Notes under the pieces: generated by a model
Told to the model about the DNA's origin: nothing
Database searches by the model: none
Seen by the model: the letters and a program-made list of their open reading frames with translations, nothing else
Source of the DNA: a bacterium
Lineage (GTDB): Bacteria; Planctomycetota; Planctomycetia; Isosphaerales; Isosphaeraceae
Assembly: GCA_016125085.1 (NCBI GenBank)
Contig: WGMM01000041.1
Coordinates: 1 to 64,000, forward strand
Reading direction: 5' to 3'
Length of the DNA: 64,000 nt
Part shown: piece after piece, positions 10,591-18,882 of the stretch
Numbering within the stretch: position 1 is the stretch's first letter
How the letters are laid out: the number at the start of each line of letters is the position of its first letter
Position numbers and translations under genes: made by a program

Positions 10591-11043
10591 TCACTTCGTG
10601 GCGCAGGGGTCGACGTCGATCACCGGGGCTTTCACGGGTAAGTCGGACTTGTTGCCGTCGATCGTGATGGTGAAAGTGATGTCGGAAAGCGTGCCAGACC
10701 TGGCAGGTGCATCGCCAGCCGGAATCGATTTCGGATTGTAAACCACGCTGACGTACGTCGTGGAGGCACCCGAATCCTCCACGATCGTCGGCGTGCCGGC
10801 GGAATACGTGACCATGCCTGACGTCGCGTCGCCAACGATGAACCGGTGGCCCGTACCCGAAACGTTGAATCTCACCGCGATCTTGCGGAATTTCGTGTCC
10901 GTCGATTTGAAATAGACCGCGGTGGCCGAGATGGTGTTCTGAAGCGCGCCGAAAACGATCCGGCTGAGCGACAAGGGCGTATCTGCGACCCCGGCCGTGA
11001 CGAACAGGGCAATTGCGAGCAAGCCGGTTTTGCGACGATTCAT
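10591..11043 (-). CDS. Small secreted hypothetical protein ending ...VIDVDPCATK
   Basis: N-terminal signal-like MNRRKTGLLAIALFVTAGVADT; beta-rich. Confidence 0.6.
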   Translation of the reverse strand: MNRRKTGLLAIALFVTAGVADTPLSLSRIVFGALQNTISATAVYFKSTDTKFRKIAVRFNVSGTGHRFIVGDATSGMVTYSAGTPTIVEDSGASTTYVSVVYNPKSIPAGDAPARSGTLSDITFTITIDGNKSDLPVKAPVIDVDPCATK

Positions 11044-11208
11044 GATGCGATCTCCAGGGCTGTGGGAGCGGAATCCATGGGATCCCGCGTGAAAAGGACC
11101 GGATTCGGATGCAGGCTAGAACACATCCAGCCAGACCGGTTCATTGGTGCGGAAAACGTCGAAACCTTCGATCGAATCTTCGACGGATTCGGCGTAAAGA
11201 GCTTCGAA

Positions 11209-11700
11209 TCAGCAAGGTTCGATATCGATCGGAATGATGACGATCGGGTCGATCACCTCATTCGTGTTATCCGAAAAATCGATCCGGAACGAAAATGTCA
11301 ATTCGGATCCAGGCGTGTTGTAGACCGGAAATTCCGGCCCCGTAAGCGTTTTCTTGATCGGGCAGACGGCATTGAGATAGTAGGTCGTGACGGGCGGAAT
11401 CGTCGACGAGGTTTTACTCTTGATTTCGAATGTCCCGACGCCTGAAGTCGATCCGAGCGTGGCCGTCACCATCTTGATATCCGACTTCAGAATCGTCTTG
11501 CTCGAAAGCAGCAGAAATCCGACCTTGTACGTGAACTTGTCCGTCGTCCCCGCGATAGGTATCCGGTAACACGACGCCGTGATCTTCGTGAAGATGCCGG
11601 TGCCGGTTGCGATCTTCGAAAATCGACTGGCGGAAAAATAGATGATGGAGATCAACACGAGCAAAGCAATGATCAAAAGAGCCGATGTCTGAAGGTCCAT
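11209..11700 (-). CDS. Small membrane-anchored hypothetical protein ending ...IPIDIEPC
   Basis: N-terminal TM (ALLIIALLVLISIIYF) then beta-rich region. Confidence 0.6.
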   Translation of the reverse strand: MDLQTSALLIIALLVLISIIYFSASRFSKIATGTGIFTKITASCYRIPIAGTTDKFTYKVGFLLLSSKTILKSDIKMVTATLGSTSGVGTFEIKSKTSSTIPPVTTYYLNAVCPIKKTLTGPEFPVYNTPGSELTFSFRIDFSDNTNEVIDPIVIIPIDIEPC

Positions 11701-11919
11701 GGTCGTGAATCCCCATTGAAGTCAACGCATGCAAAACCAGTAACTTCCCTGCGACAACGTTCCAGATTGTCCAATCTCCCAAATCACTTTGACTTAGGCA
11801 ATAGAATAAACGCGAGAATCCCGAAATCGGCGCAACGAACTCGGGTCGGAGCGATGGCGTCTTGCGTCATCGCCCCACTACCCGATACGACCGCTACGAT
11901 CCTCATCGAAAAATGACGA

Positions 11920-14514
11920 TCACTTCACGTCTTTTTCGTCGTCATCGTCGTCGTCATCTTCGTCGTCATCTTCGTCTTCATCCTCATCTTCGATCGGGAA
12001 GATGAAAGCGGCACGCACGGGGGCCGGCATCGGCGAATCCGCCCCTTTGACCGACTTCCAGATGATTTCGTTGAACACCAGGTCGTCGGCCTGATCTTCC
12101 TTGTCCAGGTCGAGCTTCATCGACTTCTCCGCGCCCCAGGCCGTCGCCGTGTTGCGTGCCCTGATGTCGACTTTCGGCTCGATCTTCGTGAACGGTTCGA
12201 AATTCGGCTGAGCCGTGAAGGCGTTGTACATCGGCCGCGCCGCGGCGTCGAACTGGCTCATCGGGTCCAGGCCCAGGATCAGTTCCATCGTCCGCAGCAT
12301 GGAGCTGGTCGTGTACATCGTCGAATCGACATGTTTGCGCTTCGTCCAGGGGCTCACCACCATGGCCGTGGTGCGGTGGGCGTCCACATGGTCCGAGCCG
12401 TTCTGGGCATCGTCCTCGATCACGAAAATCGCCAGATTCTTCCAGAATTTCGACTTCGAAAGCCCTTCCACCACCATGCCGACAGCCAGGTCGTTCTCGG
12501 CCACCATCGCCGTCGGGGTCAGCGAACCCGGCCGCGTGCCGGAAGTGTGGTCGTTCGGCAGCCGCATCACGATCAAACGCGGCATCTCGCCCTTCGCTTC
12601 GAATTCGGCCAGTTCTTCCAGGAACCGGGCCGCCCGTTTCGCGTCCGGATAGGTCAGGTCATAACTGCGGTACTTCGGGTCGAAATGGCCCTGAAGGGCT
12701 TTCACCTTCGTCGTCGAAGGGTCCGCCGGAGTCGGCCCGTTGTCCGTGAATTCGCCGTAGCTGCGATAAGTCACGTTTTTGGCCGCGGCCCGGTCCCACA
12801 GATATCCGCCAGCGGGCGTGGCCAGTTCGAATTTGCCCTCAGCCGGGTAGGGGGCCCGCCGGTCGCCCCGATAACCGATCGGCCAGAGCCGTTCGACGAA
12901 GTCCGTGGCATAAGCCCCCATCGTCCATTCGTGGCCATCGGCCGAGACTTCGCTCTCGACGTAGAAATTGTCGAGCAGCACGAATTCCTCGACGATCGCA
13001 TGCTGGTTGGGCGTCACTTTTTCGGGGAACAGGCACAGGTCCGGGTCGCCATTGCCTTTGGCGATATCGCCGAAGACCTGGTCATAGGTCCGGTTCTCTT
13101 TAATGATATAAACGCAATGCGTGATGGGCGAGGTTTCGCCCTGCTTCGCCGGAATCGGGTTGTTTTCCGCACGCGCCGCCGGTGCCCCGCGCGGCGTTGT
13201 CGGATCGCCGGTATTCACCGGGCTGCAGCTCAGCACGGTTTTGGTCATCGTGGCGAGCTGCCCGGGCGTCGGCACGGGGATCGTCGAAAGCGTGCCCTGA
13301 AACAGGCCGCCGATATAATCACGCAGCTTGCCTTCGTAGCTGTCCGCAGCCACCAGCGGGTTCGGCCCTTCCCGGTTCGGCCGGCTCGTGTTGCCCTTGG
13401 CGTTGGTCACGAACAGCGTTTTGCCGTCCGGGCCGACGCGAACGCTCGTCGGATACCAGCCGACCGGAATGAAACCCAGCGACTGGCTCTTGCCAGGCTT
13501 GCTGACGTTGATCACGGCCACGTCGTTGGTGTTCGCGTTGGTCACGAACAGCAGCGATTCGTCGGGCGTAAGGGCCAGTGAGTTCGGTGTCGACCCGGGC
13601 GGCAGATTCGGCGCGATCGCCGTGCCGATCGTCTCCAGATTCTTGCCCGTCTCCGTTTCGATCACGCTCACGGTATTCCGGTTCGCATTCGCCACGAACA
13701 AAACCTGGCCGCTCTTGTTCAGCGCCATTTCGTTCGGGTGTTCCTGCGTTTCGAATGTGCCCGTCATTTCGAATTTCGCCGTATCGACCACCGCCACCTT
13801 CGCCGCGCCCCAGAGCGACACGTAAAGCCGGTTCCGCGCCTGGTCGAACGTCAATTGATACGGATACGACTCAGCCGGCAGCTTCAATTCGCCGGCATAT
13901 TCGCCAGTCGTCAGGTCGAACCGGCCGACGGTGTGCGCGAAGACGTGGCTCGTCCACAGCGTTTTGCCGTCGCCCGAGATCGCCAGCCCGCCCACGGCCC
14001 GCTGTAACTTACGCACGCCGCCGAACCCGGCCGCCGGAGCCGCCAGAAATTCGGCCCGGTCCGGATAGATCATCTGGCGCCGGTTGAACAGAAAGCCATC
14101 GGCATAGTCGAAAATCTGCACGGTGTCGTCGAATCCGCCGCCGACGTAAAGCGTTTTCCCGTCAGGAGAAAAGACGATCCCCGAAAAGGCGTGCGGCACC
14201 GAGGCCCGGCCGATCATCCGCCCCGTCTTCTGCTGCACGGTGATGACTTCATGCTCGCCGTAGCCGGCGTGCAGAATGGCGATGACCGGCTCCGTCGGAT
14301 GCTGGACCATCTGCACCGGCAGGTCGCCGATCTTGAGCTGCTTGCCGGCAGGCTGCAGCGACCATCCATTGGGCAGCAGCACGCGCCCGTCGCGCTTCAG
14401 GCCAGGCCACGTCGGAGCCTGCTTTGCGGCATCCGGGGCCGGTTCCTGGGCGAACGCGGGCGATACGAAAATCAGTGAGAGCAATACGGGGAGCGAACGC
14501 TGACGGAAGATCAT
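11920..14514 (-). CDS. Secreted YncE-like beta-propeller / alkaline-phosphatase-superfamily phosphoesterase with polyacidic C-terminus
   Basis: Signal peptide MIFRQRSLPVLLSLIFVSPAFAQ; repeated propeller blades (GKTLYVGGGFDDTVQIFD, LFVANANRNTVSVIE); phosphoesterase motifs (IKENRTYDQVFGD, NFYVESEVSADGHEWT, IEDDAQNGSDHVDAHRT). Confidence 0.88.
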   Translation of the reverse strand: MIFRQRSLPVLLSLIFVSPAFAQEPAPDAAKQAPTWPGLKRDGRVLLPNGWSLQPAGKQLKIGDLPVQMVQHPTEPVIAILHAGYGEHEVITVQQKTGRMIGRASVPHAFSGIVFSPDGKTLYVGGGFDDTVQIFDYADGFLFNRRQMIYPDRAEFLAAPAAGFGGVRKLQRAVGGLAISGDGKTLWTSHVFAHTVGRFDLTTGEYAGELKLPAESYPYQLTFDQARNRLYVSLWGAAKVAVVDTAKFEMTGTFETQEHPNEMALNKSGQVLFVANANRNTVSVIETETGKNLETIGTAIAPNLPPGSTPNSLALTPDESLLFVTNANTNDVAVINVSKPGKSQSLGFIPVGWYPTSVRVGPDGKTLFVTNAKGNTSRPNREGPNPLVAADSYEGKLRDYIGGLFQGTLSTIPVPTPGQLATMTKTVLSCSPVNTGDPTTPRGAPAARAENNPIPAKQGETSPITHCVYIIKENRTYDQVFGDIAKGNGDPDLCLFPEKVTPNQHAIVEEFVLLDNFYVESEVSADGHEWTMGAYATDFVERLWPIGYRGDRRAPYPAEGKFELATPAGGYLWDRAAAKNVTYRSYGEFTDNGPTPADPSTTKVKALQGHFDPKYRSYDLTYPDAKRAARFLEELAEFEAKGEMPRLIVMRLPNDHTSGTRPGSLTPTAMVAENDLAVGMVVEGLSKSKFWKNLAIFVIEDDAQNGSDHVDAHRTTAMVVSPWTKRKHVDSTMYTTSSMLRTMELILGLDPMSQFDAAARPMYNAFTAQPNFEPFTKIEPKVDIRARNTATAWGAEKSMKLDLDKEDQADDLVFNEIIWKSVKGADSPMPAPVRAAFIFPIEDEDEDEDDDEDDDDDDDEKDVK

Positions 14515-14658
14515 GGTGCGATGCCTGCCTGACACGATTCGGCGAGTTCTCTGGTGTGACCAATGGCTGCCAATATAACAGAACGAAACCGGGCCCTGAA
14601 CGCATTTCCGGATGAAGAATCGATGAACCGAAAGTTGGGGGCAGGTCACGCCTGATCG

Positions 14659-15013
14659 GGTTCTTCAGAGATTCCCGTGGGTGAACGTCGAATTCGGTTT
14701 GCGTCAGGAGATCATCGCATCTTCTCACGAAAACGACATCCGCTGCATTACACCGAAACTCCGCGATCGCGGTTTCGAACTTCGATCATCGAAATCGACC
14801 TGAAAGGTCGAAGGTCAATAGCCCAGGGTGAAACCCTGGGAATTCGTAAGCCAGCCATTGGTACAGCAACCTGAAAGGGTGCAGGAAACCCTCGTTTTCC
14901 CCAAGATAAGCGCAATTCATGACCTGCGGCCTTTCAGGCCGCAAGGCATTTTGCATCTCGATCGCATTCCCCGGGTTTCACGCGGGGCTATTGACCCACC
15001 GCCCTTTCAGGGC
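14659..15013 (+). repeat. Copy A of a ~355 bp hairpin-rich intergenic element
   Basis: Nearly identical by eye to the reverse complement of 53606-53960; six GAA/TTC-loop hairpins. Confidence 0.93.
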
Positions 15014-15189
15014 GATCCACCGGCAAGGTGAACGATACTCCAATGATTCCGAAACGCCGATTCGTGTGCAATTCGCATCCAAACCATGGGAGCCATCGCG
15101 AAATCGACAATCGACAAACTACGAAAATCCCTTATGAACCCCGAATGTTTATGCAGGTTCCAATTCGACGCAACTCGGCGAACTATCGG

Positions 15190-15218
15190 TAACGAGCTGG
15201 AAGCGTCAGCGACGGAAA
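15190..15218 (+). repeat. REP-like short repeat, forward copy
   Basis: AACGAGCTGGAAGCGTCAGCGACGGAA; matches the reverse complement of 15315-15343 and 133-159. Confidence 0.6.
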
Positions 15219-15314
15219 TGCTTATGCAACGCGGCGAAATCCCGGAGATAAGCTCGAACGGCTTGGATTTCGTCGGTGATTTTCGATATGTATCGGAGAT
15301 GTTCACTGAAATCG

Positions 15315-15343
15315 TTTCGTCGCTGAAGCTTCCGGCTCGTTTA
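15315..15343 (-). repeat. REP-like short repeat, inverted copy
   Basis: Reverse complement TAAACGAGCCGGAAGCTTCAGCGACGAAA. Confidence 0.6.
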
Positions 15344-15554
15344 AGGCATCCCGGATTCGACGCGAGCCCCGAATGATTCTGACCTCCCCCCCCCTTCGCT
15401 TCCGGTCATAAAGAAAGTAACGATTCCTGAATTCGAATTTCGAAAATTGTGCATCGCTTTCGATCCGAATCGCGCTTCGATCCACGAAAGAAATTGCGAA
15501 TATGGGAATTTTCTTGCCCCTGAAACGCAAAACTCCGAAAGAAGTCCGCCCGCC

Positions 15555-17255
15555 ATGAACGCCCGCCCCGAATCGCCCGCCGCCAGCGCATTCGTCGAAG
15601 CCGCGAAGTCGAACCACGGCCCCGAGGCCAACGCCCTCAAACACGGCCACTGCGCCACGAAAATCGTCGATGAGGAGCTCCGCCTTCGTGCCGAAGAAAT
15701 CCACGACCAGCTTCGCCGCATTCACGACCCCTGGTCGCAGGAAGAGTCCGAAGCCGTCGAAGATCTCGCCCAAAATCTCGCCCGGCTCGAACGGCTCGAA
15801 ACCGCCATGGATGCCCTGGTCAAAGGCGAAAAGGCCCGTGCCGGAGAGCTTTACGACCGCAGGGCCCTCGATGCGTTCACGGCCGACCTCGCCCGGTTTC
15901 GGTCCGAACCGTCCACCCATCTCCACATTCTCGGCCAGAGCTGGCTCGGGGCGGACTGGCTCGAAAAGCTCTGGGGCCGCGTCGAATCGGCACTCAAGCC
16001 CGTCGCGAACACCCCGGAAAATGAACCGGCCCGGACATCCCTTTCGTTCCGTCTCGCCTGCGAGGCCGCGAATGCCCTGGGTGGCCGCTGGCAGGTCGAT
16101 CAGGTTGAAGGCGACGCCGCCTGGTTCCTGGCCCGCTATGTCCGCATCTCGCCCGTGCCCGAAGAATCGCTCGAGGCCTGGATTCAGGCCTCGAACACCC
16201 TCGACGGCCCGAAAACCACCCTGGCCCTGGCGAACCGAATCGTGGCCCAGGCCCCGCTTGACCCAGTCCAAGCCCTGGCCGAACTGGTGACGAAATCGGC
16301 CTGCGAAAGAAGTCGCTGGGCATTGCAGGCCAACAGGTTGCGTTCGAATTACGAAACGGAAGCGGGGAGTGCGGCCGACCAGGCCGTCGGCACCGGTGTC
16401 GGCGATCCGGGGCTCGAAAAGCAGTTCCGGCTCCTGACCCGCTACCTCACCAGCGCTCGTAACCGGGTCGACCGGCTGCGCCGACGTCTCGACGCCATGA
16501 AGAAAGACCGCAAGACCTTCGCCTGGCGCTCGCAACAGGCCGCCGAACGGGAAGCCCGCAGGCTGAAGCGGGAAAGCGACGCCGCCCGCAAGCGATGCGA
16601 TGCCGAACTGGCCAGGGCCGACGACCAGCCATCCGACTGGCCCGCCCGCCACGGTTATCCCGTATATGAGGATGCCACGAGAATCTCCCGTGAAAGGGAA
16701 TATTCCTGGTGCGGGCCGGTCGGCGATGCCGTCGACCCGTCGATCGCTTCCATCGCATCGCGTCCGGCCGAATTTACGGACCTGAACCCGGGCGCTTCGG
16801 ATAACTTCGAGGAATCGACGCAAGTCGATGAAAATTCGGAATATGCGATCGAATTGCGAAACGGATTCACGGCCGGGACGACGGCCGATTCTTCGGTCGA
16901 TCTGCCGAGCGACATCGATGCCGATGAGGACGAGGCCGAAGACTCGGCTGATTCGAAATCGGCGGCTGAGCGGCAAGCTCTGCTCGCCCTGCCGCGCGAC
17001 GGGAGCACTTTTAAGGACCGTTTCAAGCGGCTGCGATACCGCAACTGGTCCGATCCGGCGGAAGTCATGCCCGACGAGGCCGGGATGCTCGGGCAGATCA
17101 TGGCCTTGCCCGAATCGTTCGAGCGAGCTTTCACGATCAAGGCCCTGTTCGGCTCGACCGAGACGTTTCAGCGCTGCTGGAAGCGTTATTCGAAATGGGC
17201 AGATCCGAAGCTGGTCGAGTCAGCCCAGTCCGCGTATCGGGCCAGCCTGAAGTGA
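15555..17255 (+). CDS. Hypothetical protein (…NHGPEANALKHGHCATKIV…), coiled-coil rich
   Basis: Long ORF with charged, helical composition; start set at MNARPES. Confidence 0.65.
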   Translation: MNARPESPAASAFVEAAKSNHGPEANALKHGHCATKIVDEELRLRAEEIHDQLRRIHDPWSQEESEAVEDLAQNLARLERLETAMDALVKGEKARAGELYDRRALDAFTADLARFRSEPSTHLHILGQSWLGADWLEKLWGRVESALKPVANTPENEPARTSLSFRLACEAANALGGRWQVDQVEGDAAWFLARYVRISPVPEESLEAWIQASNTLDGPKTTLALANRIVAQAPLDPVQALAELVTKSACERSRWALQANRLRSNYETEAGSAADQAVGTGVGDPGLEKQFRLLTRYLTSARNRVDRLRRRLDAMKKDRKTFAWRSQQAAEREARRLKRESDAARKRCDAELARADDQPSDWPARHGYPVYEDATRISREREYSWCGPVGDAVDPSIASIASRPAEFTDLNPGASDNFEESTQVDENSEYAIELRNGFTAGTTADSSVDLPSDIDADEDEAEDSADSKSAAERQALLALPRDGSTFKDRFKRLRYRNWSDPAEVMPDEAGMLGQIMALPESFERAFTIKALFGSTETFQRCWKRYSKWADPKLVESAQSAYRASLK

Positions 17256-17371
17256 CTGGCACCAAGTGATTTCGAACGATCGTCATGGTCATTCGCCGCG
17301 AACCTGCCGATTCCATCATTTTGATTCGGCCAGCAGGGCCTGGCTCGATCGAGGTCGCATTTTCGCCGGGT

Positions 17372-18475
17372 TCAGCCCCGCACGATCGCGGCCGAGATGG
17401 CGTTCGAAAGCCGCATCATGTGCGGCTCGGTCTCTTCGAAGGCCCGGCTGGTGAGAATGACGGCATAAGCGTTTCGCGTCGGGTCGATCCAGAGGATCGT
17501 GCCGGTCGCGCCGTAATGGCCAAAGGTTTCCGGCGTAAGCAGTTCGCCCAGGTGCGTCGCGACACCTGCTCCGACGATTCGCCAGCCCAGGCCCCAGGTG
17601 CGTGTCCGGCGATCGTCGTCCGTCAGCTTCGGAAACGCCTCCATCCGGCTCGTCGACATCAGCCGGACGCTCGTCTCGCTCAAGATGCGAACGCCATCGA
17701 GCACGCCCCCGCCCAGAAAGGCCCGGGACCATCGGCCAAGGTCGGCGGCCGAAGATGTCATACCGCCCCAAGGGGCCCCGAAGCCCAGCCAGTAGGGCGA
17801 ATTCCAGTTCCAGTTCGTGGCGAGCTGGCCGGGGTTCAATCGAATTCGCACGACGGCCTCGGCCTGTTCGCCAGTAACGCCCAGGTGTGTCGACTTCATC
17901 CCCAGCGGTTCGAAGAATTCCGATCGAAGAAACTGCCCGAAAGGCTGTCCGGCACGCCGCTGGACGATCTCGGCCAGCATGGCGGTGCCCATGCTCTGGT
18001 AGCTCACGCGCGTGCCCGGCTCGAAGAGCAGGTCGCAGCGGCAGATCTCGCGGACGAATTCGGCGAACGGTGCGTGTGCCGCCCTCAGGGCGTCGTTGGC
18101 CGGCAGCATGTCGGGCAGGCCCGAGGTATGGCTCATCAGGTGCCGGATGCAGATGCGATCCTTACCCGGGGCCTGAAATTCGGGCACATGGGCGGCCACG
18201 GGGTCATCCAGGCCGATTTTACCCCGTTCGACCAGCAGCATGGCCGCGGCGACCGTCACCGGCTTGGTGATCGAGGCGACCAGGAACGGATCGGTCTCGG
18301 CCACGTCGCGGCTGCCGGGTGCGTGCGGGTCGAAAGGCCCGCGGGCGTATCGCAGCTCGCCTCCTTCGATCGTCCCCACGGCGACGGAAACAGCCGGCAG
18401 TGTCGAGTCGGCCACGAGCCGGTCGATCAGCCGCACCGTTTCGGCCCAGCGGCTGCGGTCAATCGCGAAAGACAT
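17372..18475 (-). CDS. Serine hydrolase / class C beta-lactamase family
   Basis: VASITKPVTVAA (SxxK), YQSMGTAMLAEI (YxM), FGHYGATGT (HxG). Confidence 0.9.
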   Translation of the reverse strand: MSFAIDRSRWAETVRLIDRLVADSTLPAVSVAVGTIEGGELRYARGPFDPHAPGSRDVAETDPFLVASITKPVTVAAAMLLVERGKIGLDDPVAAHVPEFQAPGKDRICIRHLMSHTSGLPDMLPANDALRAAHAPFAEFVREICRCDLLFEPGTRVSYQSMGTAMLAEIVQRRAGQPFGQFLRSEFFEPLGMKSTHLGVTGEQAEAVVRIRLNPGQLATNWNWNSPYWLGFGAPWGGMTSSAADLGRWSRAFLGGGVLDGVRILSETSVRLMSTSRMEAFPKLTDDDRRTRTWGLGWRIVGAGVATHLGELLTPETFGHYGATGTILWIDPTRNAYAVILTSRAFEETEPHMMRLSNAISAAIVRG

Positions 18476-18679
18476 CGGTTCGATCCTCGGGCTTCGGCGG
18501 GTTTCGTCATTCGCCGGGCACTTCTCACGTGCGTCGACGGCCGGTCACGTTTAACATATGGCAGGGCGGTTCTCAAGCGGCCCGACAGGCAGAAGAGGGG
18601 GCAGGTCATGACAGATCGGCATGAATGCTGCGGTATGCCGAATGACCGTGAGATTAAAGGTGGCGTGGCGAACGAGAAA

Positions 18680-18805
18680 GCTCTCACCCTGCCAAGGGGG
18701 AGTCCCGCGCAGCGGGGAGGGGGTTTCTTGGCGCGATGGCGATTCTCACACGCGAAGAGACCACCCCGGCCTGCGGCCACCCCTCCTTGAAAAGGAGGGG
18801 AGTTT
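18680..18805. repeat. G/C-block intergenic repeat-like sequence with internal hairpins
   Basis: CCCCTCCTT-GAA-AAGGAGGGG (18780-18800), cccgcgcagcgggg and similar blocks; translates to low-information PPFQGGVAAGRGG. Confidence 0.5.
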
Positions 18806-18882
18806 TCTGCAGGTACAAGTTTCGTGCCGAACATGTGTGCTTTTCCGAAATCTGCCGAAATTCAGCGATCAGGGGGCTTGCG

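Noticed and set aside
12331-13581. 416 aa plus-strand ORF
   Set aside because: Antisense to the propeller/phosphoesterase gene, which has a signal peptide and recognisable motifs.
14659-15013. CRISPR array
   Set aside because: Regular-looking hairpins, but stems differ from each other and there are no identical direct repeats with unique spacers; no cas genes in the window.
15303-16976. 557 aa minus-strand ORF
   Set aside because: Antisense to 15555-17255 and runs through the REP-like repeats; no domain motifs.
18427-18834. 135 aa minus-strand ORF (PPFQGGVAAGRGGLF…)
   Set aside because: Derived from the intergenic repeat-like sequence at 18680-18805; recurrent spurious translation rather than a gene.
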